Assembly (NCBI GenBank): GCA_947579665.1
Contig: OX388341.1
Span: 620,001-684,000 of the forward strand
Length of the DNA stretch: 64,000 bases
Source: Sympetrum striolatum
Taxonomy: Eukaryota > Arthropoda > Insecta > Odonata > Libellulidae
Direction of reading: 5' to 3'
Below are positions 26,149 through 39,100 of this stretch, piece by piece. Under the pieces are notes generated by a model. That model did not search any database, was not told the origin of the DNA, and worked only from the letters and a program-made list of their open reading frames with translations. The number at the start of each line of letters is the position of its first letter. Position 1 is the first letter of the stretch. A program made the translations under genes and the position numbers.

Positions 26149-26370
26149 TTGCTGTTAATTGAGATTAAGTTAGCTATTGTTATCAAAGATAGAATACAAT
26201 CTCTTACGATTCTTTTTCTCTTCCTGGCCATCATTAACTCGAATCATCTGCAATACAATGGAGTCACTGGTGATGCTGCGGTGCTTAGAAAGATTAGGAG
26301 AGTAAGTAAGCGGAGGATGCCTAATAAATTGAGCATTAAAGTAAACAATGCGTATTTAGTTTATCTGTCA

Positions 26371-26491
26371 TTGCTGTTAATTGAGATTAAGTTAGCTATT
26401 GTTATCAAAAATAGAATACAATCTCTTACGATTCTTTCTCTCTTCCTGGCCATCATTAACTCGAATCATCTTTAATACAATGGAGTCACTG
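26371..26491 (+). repeat. 121-bp truncated monomer
   Basis: Second member of the 343-bp tandem pair, with near-identical flanks to 26028-26148, including the TTTATCTGTC start and the AAAGATAG neighbour. Confidence 0.95.
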
Positions 26492-26934
26492 TTGCTGTTA
26501 ATTGAGATTAAGTTAGCTATTGTTATCAAAGATAGAATACAATCTCTTACGATTCTTTTCTCTTCCTGGCCATCATTAACTCGAATCATCTGCAATACAA
26601 TGGAGTCACTGGTGATGCTGCGGTGCTTAGAATGATTAGGAGAGCAAGGAAGCGCAGGATGCCTAATAAATTGAGTATTAAAGTAAACAATGCGTATTTA
26701 GTTTAACTGTCATTGCTGTTAATTGAGATTAAGTTAGCTATTGTTATCAAAAAAAGAATATAATCTCTTGCGATTCTTTTTCTCTTCCTGGCCATCATTA
26801 AGTTGAATCATCTTTAATACAATGGAGTCACTGGTGATGCTACGGTGCTTAGAAAGATTAGGAGAGCCAGGAAGCGGAGGATGCCTAATAAATTGAGTAT
26901 TAAAGCAAACAATGCGTATTTAGTTTAACTGTCA

Positions 26935-27055
26935 TTGCTGTTAATTGAGATTAAGTTAGCTATTGTTATCAAAAATAGAATACAATCTCTTACGATTCTT
27001 TCTCTCTTCCTGGCCATCATTAACTCGAATCATCTTTAATACAATGGAGTCACTG
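26935..27055 (+). repeat. 121-bp truncated monomer
   Basis: It carries CATTAACTCG and CTTTAATAC. The next unit has TTAGCTTTTGTTATC and CATTAAGTTGAATC. Confidence 0.95.
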
Positions 27056-27277
27056 TTGCTGTTAATTGAGATTAAGTTAGCTTTTGTTATCAAAAATAGA
27101 ATACAATCTCTTACGATTCTTTTTCTCTTCCTGGCCATCATTAAGTTGAATCATCTTTAATACAATGGAGTCACTGGTGATGCTGCGGTGCTTAGAAGGA
27201 TTAGGAGAGCCAGGAAGCGGAGGATGCCTAATAAATTGAGTATTAAAGTATACAATGCGTATTTAGTTTAACTGTCA

Positions 27278-27398
27278 TTGCTGTGAATTGAGATTAAGTT
27301 AGCTATTGTTATCAAAAATAGAATACAATCTCTTACGATTCTTTCTCTCTTCCTGGCCATCATTAACTCGAATCATCTTTAATACAATGGAGTCACTG
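27278..27398 (+). repeat. 121-bp truncated monomer (CTGTGAATTG kind)
   Basis: It is 343 bp after 26935. The following unit has the private GAGATTAGGTTAGC and CGATTATTTTTC. Confidence 0.95.
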
Positions 27399-29618
27399 TT
27401 GCTGTTAATTGAGATTAGGTTAGCTTTTGTTATCAAAAATAGAATACAATCTCTTACGATTATTTTTCTCTTCCTGGCCATCATTAAGTCGAATCATCTT
27501 TAATACAATGGAGTCACTGGTGATGCTGCGGTGCTTAGAAAGATTAGGAGAGCCAGGAAGCGGAGGATGCCTAATAAAGTGAGTATTAAAGTATACAATG
27601 CGTATTAAGTTTAACTGTCATTGCTGTTAATTGAGATTAAGTTAGCTATTGTTATCAATAATAGAATACAATCTCTTACGATTCTTTTTCTCTTCCTGGC
27701 CAACATTAAGTCGAATCAACTTTAATACAATGGAGTCACTGGTGATGCTGCGGTGCTTAGAAAGATTAGGAGAGCCAGGAAGCGGAGGATGCCTAATAAA
27801 GTGAGTATTAAAGTATACAATGCGTATTAAGTTTAACTGTCATTGCTGTTAATTGAGATTAAGTTAGCTATTGTTATCAATAATAGAATACAATCTCTTA
27901 CGATTCTTTTTCTCTTCCTGGCCAACATTAAGTCGAATCATCTTTAATACAATGGAGTCACTGGTGATGCTGCGGTGCTTAGAAAGATTAGGAGAGCCAG
28001 GAAGCGGAGGATGCCTAATAAATTGAGTATTAAAGTATACAATGCGTATTTAGTTTAACTTTCGTTGCTGTTAATTGAGATTTAGTTAGCTATTGCTATC
28101 AAAAATAAAATACAATCTCTTTCGATTCTTTTTCTCTTCCTGGCCATCATTAGGTCGAATCATCTGCAATACAATGGAGTCACTGGTGATGCTGCGGTGC
28201 TTAGAAGGATTAGGAGAGCCAGGCAGCGGAGGATGCCTAGTTAATTGAGTATTAAAGTAAACAATGCGTATTTAGTTTAACTGTCATTGCTGTTAATTGA
28301 GATTAAGTTAGCTATTGTTATCGAAAATAGAATACAATCACTTACGATTCTTTCTCTCTTCCTGTCCATCATTAAGTCGAATCATCTGCAATACAATGGA
28401 GTGTGTGGTGAAGCTGCGGTGCTTAGAAAGATAAGGAGAGCCAGGAAGCGGAGGATGCCTAATAAATTGAGTATTGAAGTAAACAATGCGTTTTCAGTTT
28501 AACTGTCATTGCAGTTAATTGAGATTAAGTTAACTATTGTTATCAAAAATAGAATACAATAACTTACGATTCTTTTTCTCTTTCTGGCCATCATAAAGTC
28601 GAATCATCTGCAATACAATGGAGTCTGTGGTGAAGCTGCGGTGTTTAGAAAGATTTGGAGAGCCAGGAAGCGGAGGATGCATAATAAATTGAGTATTGAA
28701 GTAAACAATGCATATTTAGTTTAACTGTCATTGCTGTTAATCGAGATTAAGTTAATTATTGTTATCAAAAATAGAATACAATCACTTCCGATTCTTTCTC
28801 TCTTCCTGTCCATCATTTAGTCGAATCATCTGCAATACAATGTAGTCTGTGGTGAGGCTGCGGTGCTTAGAAAGATTAGGATATCCAGGAAGCGGAGGAT
28901 GCCTAATAAATTGAATATTAAAGTATACAATGCGTATTTAGTTTATCTGTCATTGCTGTTAATTGAGATTAAGTTAGCTATTGTTATCAAAAATAGAATA
29001 CAATCTCTTACGATTCTTTTTCTCTTCCTGGCCATCATTAAGTCGAAGCATCTGCAATACAATGGAGTCACTGGTGATGCTGCGGTGCTTAGAAAGATTA
29101 GGAGAGCCAGGAAGCGGAGGATGCCTAATAAAGTGAGTATTAAAGTATACAATGCGTATTAAGTTTAACTGTCATTGCTGTTAATTGAGATTAAGTTAGC
29201 TATTTTTATCAAAAATAGAATACAATCTCTTACGATTCTTTCTGTCTTCCTGTCCATCATTAAGTCGAATCATCTGCAATACAATGGAGTCACTGGTGAT
29301 GCTGCGGTGCTTAGAAAGATTAGGAGAGCCAGGAAGCGGAGGATGCCTAATAAAGTGAGTATTAAAGTATACAATGCGTATTAAGTTTAACTGTCATTGC
29401 TGTTAATTGAGATTAAGTTAGCTATTGTTATCAAAGATAGAATACAATCTCTTACGATTCTTTTTCTCTTCCTGGCCATCATTAAGTCGAATCATCTTTA
29501 ATTCAATGGAGTCACTGGTGATGCTGCGGTGCTTAGAAAGATTAGGAGAACCAGGAAGTGGAGGATGCCTAATAAATTGAGTATTAAAGTATACAATGCG
29601 TATTAAGTTTAACTGTCA

Positions 29619-29739
29619 TTGCTGTTAATTGAGATTAAGTTAGCTATTGTTATCAAAAATAGAATACTATCTCCTACGATTCTTTTTCTCTTCCTGGCCA
29701 TCATTAAGTCGAATCATCTTTAATACAATGGAGTCACTG
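29619..29739 (+). repeat. 121-bp truncated monomer
   Basis: Copy 3 equivalent of 17984 and 23227, identified by ATACTATCTCCTACG. Confidence 0.95.
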
Positions 29740-31510
29740 TTGCTGTTAATTGAGATTAAGTTAGCTTTTGTTATCAAAAATAGAATACAATCTCTTACGA
29801 TTCTTTTTCTCTTCCTGGCCATCATTAAGTCGAATCATCTTTAATACAATGGAGTCACTGGTGATGCTGCGGTGCTTAGAAAGATTAGGAGAACCAGGAA
29901 GCGGAGGATGCCTAATAAATAGAGTATTAAAGTATACAATGAGTATTTAGTTTAACTGTCATTGCTGTTAATTGAGATTAAGTTAGCTATTGGTATCAAA
30001 AATAGAATATAATCTCTTACGATTCTTTTTCTCTTCCTGGCCATCATTAAGTCGAATCATCTTTAATACAATGGAGTCACTGGTGATGCTGCGGTGCTTA
30101 GAAAGATTAGGAGAGCCAGGAAGCGGATGATGCCTAATAAATTGAGTATTAAAGTCTACAATGCGTATTTAGTTTAACTGTCGTTGCTGTTAATTGAGAT
30201 TAAGTTAGCTATTGTTATCAAAAATAGAATACAATCTCTTACGATTCTTTTTCTCTTCCTGGCCATCATAAGTCAATCATCTTTAAAACAATGGAGTCAC
30301 TGGTGATGCTGCGGTGCTTAGAAAGATTAGGAGAACCAGGAAGCGGAGGATGCCTAATAAATAGAGTATTAAAGTATACAATGAGTATTTAGTTTAAACT
30401 GTCATTGCTGTTAATTGAGATTAAGTTAGATATTGGTATCAAAAATAGAATATAATCTCTTACGATTCTTTTTCTCTTCCTGGCCATCATTAAGTCGAAT
30501 CATCTTTAATACAATGGAGTCACTGGTGATGCTGCGGTGCTTAGAAAGATTAGGAGAGCCAGGAAGCGGAGGATGCCTAATAAATTGAGTATTAAAGTAT
30601 ACAATGCGTATTTAGTTTAACTGTCATTGCTGTGAATTGAGATTAAGTTAGCTATTGTTATCAAAAATAGAATACAATCTCTTACGATTCTTTTTCTCTT
30701 CCTGGCCATCATAAGTCAATCATCTTTAAAACAATGGAGTCACTGGTGATGCTGCGGTGCTTAGAAAGATTAGGAGAGCCAGGAAGCGGAGGATGCCTAA
30801 TAAATAGAGTATTAAAGTATACAATGAGTATTTAGTTTAACTGTCATTGCTGTTAATTGAGATTAAGTTAGCTATTGGTATCAAAAATAGAATACAATCT
30901 CTTATGATTCTTTTTCTCTTCCTGGCCATCATAAGTCAATCATCTTTAAAACAATGGAGTCACTGGTGATGCTGCGGTGCTTAGAAAGATTAGGAGAACC
31001 AGGAAGCGGAGGATGCCTAATAAATAGAGTATTAAAGTATACAATGAGTATTTAGTTTAACTGTCATTGCTGTTAATTGAGATTAAGTTAGCTATTGGTA
31101 TCAAAAATAGAATATAATCTCTTACGATTCTTTTTCTCTTCCTGGCCATCATTAAGTCGAATCATCTTTAATACAATGGAGTCACTGGTGATGCTGCGGT
31201 GCTTAGAAAGATTAGGAGAGCCAGGAAGCGGAGGATGCCTAATAAATTGAGTATTAAAGTATACAATGCGTATTTAGTTTAACTGTCATTGCTGTGAATT
31301 GAGATTAAGTTAGCTTTTGTTATCAAAAATAGAATACAATCTCTTACGATTCTTTTTCTCTTCCTGGCCATCATTAAGTCGAATCATCTTTAATACAATG
31401 GAGTCACTAGTGATGCTGCGGTGCTTAGAAAGATTACGAGAGCCAGGAAGCAGAGGATGCCTAAGAATTTGAGTATTAAAGTATACAATGCGTATTTAGT
31501 TTATCAGTCA

Positions 31511-31631
31511 TTGCTGTTAATTGAGATTAAGTTAGCTATTGTTATCAAAAATAGAATACAATCTCTTACGATTCTTTCTCTCTTCCTGGCCATCATTAAC
31601 TCGAATCATCTTTAATACAATGGAGTCACTG
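31511..31631 (+). repeat. 121-bp truncated monomer
   Basis: It is preceded by TTTATCAGTCA (private A) and followed by the TTCGCTAAC unit. It is duplicated at 34060. Confidence 0.95.
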
Positions 31632-32278
31632 TTGCTGTTAATTGAGATTAAGTTCGCTAACTTTATCAAAAATAGAATACAATCTCTTACGATTCTTTTC
31701 TCTTCCTGGCCATCATTAACTCGAATCATCTGCAATACAATGGAGTCACTGGTGATGCTGCGGTGCTTAGAAAGATTAGGAGAGCCAGGAAGCGGATGAT
31801 GCCTAATAAATTGAGTATTAAAGTCTACAATGCGTATTTAGTTTAACTGTCGTTGCTGTTAATTGAGATTAAGTTAGCTATTGTTATCAAAAATAGAATA
31901 CAATCTCTTACGATTCTTTTTCTCTTCCTGGCCATCATAAGTCAATCATCTTTAAAACAATGGAGTCACTGGTGATGCTGCGGTGCTTAGAAAGATTAGG
32001 AGAACCAGGAAGCGGAGGATGCCTAATAAATAGAGTATTAAAGTATACAATGAGTATTTAGTTTAAACTGTCATTGCTGTTAATTGAGATTAAGTTAGAT
32101 ATTGGTATCAAAAATAGAATATAATCTCTTACGATTCTTTTTCTCTTCCTGGCCATCATTAAGTCGAATCATCTTTAATACAATGGAGTCACTGGTGATG
32201 CTGCGGTGCTTAGAAAGATTAGGAGAGCCAGGAAGCGGAGGATGCCTAATAAATTGAGTATTAAAGTATACAATGCGT

Positions 32279-33630
32279 ATTTAGTTTAACTGTCATTGCT
32301 GTGAATTGAGATTAAGTTAGCTATTGTTATCAAAAATAGAATACAATCTCTTACGATTCTTTTTCTCTTCCTGGCCATCATAAGTCAATCATCTTTAAAA
32401 CAATGGAGTCACTGGTGATGCTGCGGTGCTTAGAAAGATTAGGAGAGCCAGGAAGCGGAGGATGCCTAATAAATAGAGTATTAAAGTATACAATGAGTAT
32501 TTAGTTTAACTGTCATTGCTGTTAATTGAGATTAAGTTAGCTATTGGTATCAAAAATAGAATACAATCTCTTACGATTCTTTTTCTCTTCCTGGCCATCA
32601 TAAGTCAATCATCTTTAAAACAATGGAGTCACTGGTGATGCTGCGGTGCTTAGAAAGATTAGGAGAACCAGGAAGCGGAGGATGCCTAATAAATAGAGTA
32701 TTAAAGTATACAATGAGTATTTAGTTTAACTGTCATTGCTGTTAATTGAGATTAAGTTAGCTATTGGTATCAAAAATAGAATATAATCTCTTACGATTCT
32801 TTTTCTCTTCCTGGCCATCATAAGTCAATCATCTTTAAAACAATGGAGTCACTGGTGATGCTGCGGTGCTTAGAAAGATTAGGAGAGCCAGGAAGCGGAG
32901 GATGCCTAATAAATAGAGTATTAAAGTATACAATGAGTATTTAGTTTAACTGTCATTGCTGTTAATTGAGATTAAGTTAGCTATTGTTATCAAAAATAGA
33001 ATACAATCTCTTACGATTCTTTTTCTCTTCCTGGCCATCATAAGTCAATCATCTTTAAAACAATGGAGTCACTGGTGATGCTGCGGTGCTTAGAAAGATT
33101 AGGAGAGCCAGGAAGCGGAGGATGCCTAATAAATAGAGTATTAAAGTATACAATGAGTATTTAGTTTAACTGTCATTGCTGTTAATTGAGATTAAGTTAG
33201 CTATTGGTATCAAAAATAGAATACAATCTCTTACGATTCTTTTTCTCTTCCTGGCCATCATAAGTCAATCATCTTTAAAACAATGGAGTCACTGGTGATG
33301 CTGCGGTGCTTAGAAAGATTAGGAGAGCCAGGAAGCGGAGGATGCCTAATAAATAGAGTATTAAAGTATACAATGAGTATTTAGTTTAACTGTCATTGCT
33401 GTTAATTGAGATTAAGTTAGCTATTGGTATCAAAAATAGAATACAATCTCTTACGATTCTTTTTCTCTTCCTGGCCATCATAAGTCAATCATCTTTAAAA
33501 CAATGGAGTTACTGGTGATGCTGCGGTGCTTAGAAAGATTAGGAGAACCAGGAAGTGGAGGATGCCTAATAAATAGAGTATTAAAGTATACAATGAGTAT
33601 TTAGTTTAACTGTCATTGCTGTTAATTGAG
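32279..33630 (+). repeat. Run of 220-bp variant monomers
   Basis: The variant CATAAGTCAATC (for CATTAAGTCGAATC, two bases shorter) with CTTTAAAACAATGG sits at about 32381, 32601, 32821, 33041, 33261 and 33481, spaced exactly 220 bp. Elsewhere this variant is isolated or in pairs (about 13268, 18632, 23873, 30268, 30710, 30930, 31938). The run shows local homogenisation of one variant, and most units also carry AATAGAGTATT and AATGAGTATTTAG. Confidence 0.93.
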
Positions 33631-34059
33631 ATTAAGTTAGCTATTGGTATCAAAAATAGAATATAATCTCTTACGATTCTTTTTCTCTTCCTGGCCATCA
33701 TTAAGTCGAATCATCTTTAATACAATGGAGTCACTGGTGATGCTGCGGTGCTTAGAAAGATTAGGAGAGCCAGGAAGCGGAGGATGCCTAATAAATTGAG
33801 TATTAAAGTATACAATGCGTATTTATTTTAACTGTCATTGCTGTGAATTGAGATTAAGTTAGCTTTTGTTATCAAAAATAGAATACAATCTCTTACGATT
33901 CTTTTTCTCTTCCTGGCCATCATTAAGTCGAATCATCTTTAATACAATGGAGTCACTAGTGATGCTGCGGTGCTTAGAAAGATTACGAGAGCCAGGAAGC
34001 AGAGGATGCCTAAGAATTTGAGTATTAAAGTATACAATGCGTATTTAGTTTATCAGTCA

Positions 34060-34180
34060 TTGCTGTTAATTGAGATTAAGTTAGCTATTGTTATCAAAAA
34101 TAGAATACAATCTCTTACGATTCTTTCTCTCTTCCTGGCCATCATTAAGTCGAATCATCTTTAATACAATGGAGTCACTG
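34060..34180 (+). repeat. 121-bp truncated monomer
   Basis: Duplicate of 31511-31631 at offset 2549 bp, but with CATTAAGTCG instead of CATTAACTCG and followed by TTAATTGTGATTAAG. Confidence 0.95.
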
Positions 34181-35067
34181 TTGCTGTTAATTGTGATTAA
34201 GTTCGCTAACTTTATCAAAAATAGAATACAATCTCTTACGATTCTTTTCTCTTCCTGGCCATCATTAACTCGAATCATCTGCAATACAATGGAGTCACTA
34301 GTGATGCTGCGGTGCTTAGAAAGATTACGAGAGCCAGGAAGCAGAGGATGCCTAAGAATTTGAGTATTAAAGTATACAATGCGTATTTAGTTTATCTGTC
34401 ATTGCTGTTAATTGAGATTAAGTTAGCTATTGTTATCAAAAATAGAATACAATCTCTTACGATTCTTTTTCTCTTCCTGACCATCATTAAGTCGAATCAT
34501 CTTTAATACAATGGAGTCACTGGTGATGCTGCGGTGCTTAGAATGATAAGGAGAGCAAGGAAGCGCAGGATGCCTAATAAATTGAGTATTAAAGTAAACA
34601 ATGCGTATTTAGTTTAACTGTCATTGCTGTTAATTGAGATTAAGTTAGCTATTGTTATCAAAAAAAGAATATAATCTCTTGCGATTCTTTTTCTCTTCCT
34701 GGCCATCATTAAGTTGAATCATCTTTAATACAATGGAGTCACTGGTGATGCTACGGTGCTTAGAAAGATTAGGAGAGCCAGGAAGCGGAGGATGCCTAAT
34801 AAATTGAGTATTAAAGTATACAATGCGTATTTAGTTTAACTGTCATTGCTGTTAATTGAGATTAAGTTAGCTAATGTTATCAAAAATAGAATACAATCTC
34901 TTACGATTCTTTTTCTCGTCCTGGCCATCATTAAGTCGAATCATCTGCAATACAATGGAGTCACTGGTGATGCTGCGGTGCTTAGAAGGAATAGGAGAGC
35001 CAGGAAGCGGAGGATGCCTAATAAATTGAGTATTAAAGTATACAATGCGTATTTAGTTTAACTGTCA

Positions 35068-35188
35068 TTGCTGTGAATTGAGATTAAGTTAGCTATTGTT
35101 ATCAAAAATAGAATACAATCTCTTACGATTCTTTCTCTCTTCCTGGCCATCATTAACTCGAATCATCTTTAATACAATGGAGTCACTG
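35068..35188 (+). repeat. 121-bp truncated monomer (CTGTGAATTG kind)
   Basis: It begins TTGCTGTGAATTGAG. The next unit carries the private TTAACTTTTGTTATC and GGCCATTATTAAG. Confidence 0.95.
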
Positions 35189-35632
35189 TTGCTGTTAATT
35201 GAGATTAAGTTAACTTTTGTTATCAAAAATAGAATACAATCTCTTACGATTCTTTTTCTCTTCCTGGCCATTATTAAGTCGAATCATCTTTAATACAATG
35301 GAGTCACTGGTGATGCTGCGGTGCTTAGAAAGATTAGGAGAGCCAGGAAGCGGAGGATGCCTAATAAATTGAGTATTAAAGCAAACAATGCGTATTTAGT
35401 TTAACTGTCATTGCTGTTAATTGAGATTAAGTTAGCTTATGTTATCAAAAATAGAATACAATCTCTTACGATTCTTTTTCTCTTCCTGGCCATCATTAAG
35501 TCGAATCATCTGCAATACAATGGAGTCACTGGTGATGCTGCGGTGCTTAGAAGGATTAGGAGAGCCAGGAAGCGGAGGATGCCTAATAAATTGAGTATTA
35601 AAGTATACAATGCGTATTTAGTTTAACTGTCA

Positions 35633-35753
35633 TTGCTGTTAATTGAGATTAAGTTAGCTATTGTTATCAAAAATAGAATACAATCTCCTACGATTCTTTT
35701 TCTCTTCCTGGCCATCATTCAGTCGAATCATCTTTAATACAATGGAGTCACTG
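35633..35753 (+). repeat. 121-bp truncated monomer
   Basis: It carries CTCCTACGATTC and CATCATTCAGTCG, as at 17641, and the following unit has CTAAGAAGGATTAGGAGAGC. Confidence 0.95.
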
Positions 35754-36197
35754 TTGCTGTTAATTGAGATTAAGTTAGCTTTTGTTATCAAAAATAGAAT
35801 ACAATCTCTTACGATTCTTTTTCTCTTCCTGGCCATCATTAAGTCGAATCATCTGCAATACAATGGAGTCACTGGTGATGCTGCGGTGCTAAGAAGGATT
35901 AGGAGAGCAAGGAAGCGCAGGATGCCTAATAAATTGAGTATTAAAGTAAACAATGCGTATTTAGTTTAACTGTCATTGCTGATAATTGAGATTAAGTTAG
36001 CTATTGTTATCAAAAATAGAATACAATCTCTTACGATTCTTTTTCTCTACCTGGCCATCATTAAGTCGAATCATCTTTAATACAATGGAGTCACTGGTGA
36101 TGCTGCGGTGCTTAGAAAGATTAGGAGAGCCAGGAAGCGGAGGATGCCTAATAAATTGAGTATTAAAGTATACAATGCGTATTTAGTTTAACTGTCA

Positions 36198-39100
36198 TTG
36201 CTGTTAATTGAGATTAAGTTAGCTAATGTTATCAAAAATAGAATACAATCTCTTACGATTCTTTTTCTCTTCCTGGCCATCATTAAGTCGAATCATCTGC
36301 AATACAATGGAGTCACTGGTGATGCTGCGGTGCTAAGAAGGATTAGGAGAGCAAGGAAGCGCAGGATGCCTAATAAATTGAGTATTAAAGTATACAATGC
36401 GTATTTAGTTTAACTGTCATTGCTGTTAATTGAGATTAAGTTAGCTTTAGTTATCAAAAATAGAATACAATCTCTTACGATTCTTTTTCTCTTTCTGGCT
36501 ATCATTAAGTGGAATCATCTGCAATACAATGGAGTCACTGGTGATGCTGCGGTGCTTAGAAAGGTTAGGAGAGCCAGGAAGCGGAGGATGCCTAATAAAT
36601 TGAGTATTAAAGTATATAATGCGTATTTAGTTTAACTGTCATTGCTGTTAATTGAGATTAAGTTAGCTATTGCTATCAAAAATAGAATACAATCACCTAC
36701 GATTCTTTTTCTCTTCCTGGCCATCATTAAGTCGAATCATCTGCAATACAATGGAATCACTGATGATGCTGCGGTGCTTAGAAAGATTAGGAGAGCCAGG
36801 AAGCGGAGGATGCCTAATAAATTGAGTATTAAAGTATACAATGCGTATTTAGTTTAACTGTCGTTGCTGTTAATTGAGATTTAGTTAGCTATTGCTATCA
36901 AAAATAAAATACAATCTCTTTCGATTCTTTTTCACTTCCTGGCCATCATTAAGTCGAATCATCTGCAATACAATGGAGTCAATGGTGATGCTGCGGTGCC
37001 TAGAAGGATTAGGAGAGCCAGGCAGCGGAGGATGCCAATTAAATTGAGTATTAAAGTATACAATGCGTATTTAGTTTAACTGTCATTGCTGTTAATTGAG
37101 ATTAAGTTAGCTAATGTTATCAAAAATAGAATACAATCTCTTACGATTCTTTTTCTCTTCCTGGCCATCATTAAGTCGAATCATCTGCAATACAATGGAG
37201 TCACTGGTGATGCTGCGGTGCTAAGAAGGATTAGGAGAGCAAGGAAGCGCAGGATGCCTAATAAATTGAGTATTAAAGTATACAATGCGTATTTAGTTTA
37301 ACTGTCATTGCTGTTAATTGAGATTAAGTTAGCATTAGTTATCAAAAATAGAATACAATCTCTTACGATTCTTTTTCTCTTTCTGGCTATCATTAAGTCG
37401 AATCATCTGCAATACAATGGAATCACTGATGATGCTGCGGTGCCTAGAAGGATTAGGAGAGCCAGGAAGCGGAGGATGCCTAATAAATTGAGTATTAAAG
37501 TATACAATGCGTATTTAGTTTAACTGTCATTGCTGTTAATTGAGATTAAGTTAGCTAATGTTATCAAAAATAGAATACAATCTCTTACGATTCTTTTTCT
37601 CTTCCTGGCCATCATTAAGTCGAATCATCTGCAATACAATGGAGTCACTGGTGATGCTGCGGTGCTAAGAAGGATTAGGAGAGCAAGGAAGCGCAGGATG
37701 CCTAATAAATTGAGTATTAAAGTATACAATGCGTATTTAGTTTAACTGTCATTGCTGTTAATTGAGATTAAGTTAGCTTTAGTTATCAAAAATAGAATAC
37801 AATCTCTTACGATTATTTTTCTCTTTCTGGCTATCATTAAGTGGAATCATCTGCAATACAATGGAGTCACTGGTGATGCTGCGGTGCTTAGAAAGGTTAG
37901 GAGAGCCAGGAAGCGGAGGATGCCTAATAAATTGAGTATTAAAGTATACAATGCGTATTTAGTTTAACTGTCATTGCTGTTAATTGAGATTAAGTTAGCT
38001 TTAGTTATCAAAAATAGAATACAATCTCTTACGATTCTTTTTCTCTTCCTGGCCATCATTAAGTCGAATCATCTGCAATACAATGGAGTCACTGGTGATG
38101 CTGCGGTGCTAAGAAGGATTAGGAGAGCAAGGAAGCGCAGGATGCCTAATAAATTGAGTATTAAAGTATACAATGCGTATTTAGTTTAACTGTCATTGCT
38201 GTTAATTGAGATTAAGTTAGCTTTAGTTATCAAAAATAGAATACAATCTCTTACGATTATTTTTCTCTTTCTGGCTATCATTAAGTGGAATCATCTGCAA
38301 TACAATGGAGTCACTGGTGATGCTGCGGTGCTTAGAAAGGTTAGGAGAGCCAGGAAGCGGAGGATGCCTAATAAATTGAGTATTAAAGTATATAATGCGT
38401 ATTTAGTTTAACTGTCATTGCTGTTAATTGAGATTAAGTTAGCTAATGTTATCAAAAATAGAATACAATCTCTTACGATTCTTTTTCTCTTCCTGGCCAT
38501 CATTAAGTCGAATCATCTGCAATACAATGGAGTCACTGGTGATGCTGCGGTGCTAAGAAGGATTAGGAGAGCAAGGAAGCGCAGGATGCCTAATAAATTG
38601 AGTATTAAAGTATACAATGCGTATTTAGTTTAACTGTCATTGCTGTTAATTGAGATTAAGTTAGCATTAGTTATCAAAAATAGAATACAATCTCTTACGA
38701 TTCTTTTTCTCTTTCTGGCTATCATTAAGTCGAATCATCTGCAATACAATGGAATCACTGATGATGCTGCGGTGCCTAGAAGGATTAGGAGAGCCAGGAA
38801 GCGGAGGATGCCTAATAAATTGAGTATTAAAGTATACAATGCGTATTTAGTTTAACTGTCATTGCTGTTAATTGAGATTAAGTTAGCTAATGTTATCAAA
38901 AATAGAATACAATCTCTTACGATTCTTTTTCTCTTCCTGGCCATCATTAAGTCGAATCATCTGCAATACAATGGAGTCACTGGTGATGCTGCGGTGCTAA
39001 GAAGGATTAGGAGAGCAAGGAAGCGCAGGATGCCTAATAAATTGAGTATTAAAGTATACAATGCGTATTTAGTTTAACTGTCATTGCTGTTAATTGAGAT

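Larger units (their letters stand above)
21895..28286 (+). repeat. Super-repeat copy 2 (6392 bp)
   Basis: It starts with the TTATCGAAAATAG type A unit and follows the order of copy 1 until about 25.6 kb. It then carries an extra stretch with four 121-bp units arranged as two 343-bp pairs (26028/26371 and 26935/27278). It closes with the ATCAATAATAG, CATTAGGTCG and CCTAGTTAATTG units that also precede the other copies. Copy 3 begins 6392 bp later at 28287, and this offset holds to about 29.9 kb. Confidence 0.9.
28287..34845 (+). repeat. Super-repeat copy 3 with an internal duplication
   Basis: It starts with the TTATCGAAAATAG type A unit (private GAGTGTGTGG at 28400) and follows copy 2 to about 30 kb. 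A segment is then tandemly duplicated: AAAGTCTACA at 30151 and 31820, and AGTTTAAACT at 30391 and 32060, both give an offset of 1669 bp. Further right the offset becomes 2549 bp (31421 to 33970; 31511 to 34060). The difference of 880 bp is exactly four 220-bp units gained in the second half. Confidence 0.9.
34846..36197 (+). repeat. Region with two 121-bp units spaced 565 bp
   Basis: Full units alternate with truncated units at 35068 and 35633, giving a 565-bp module (121+222+222). Units have TTAGCTAATGTTATC or TTAGCTTATGTTATC with TTAGAAGGATTAGG. Material at 35411 resembles 25584 in super-repeat copy 2. Confidence 0.88.
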
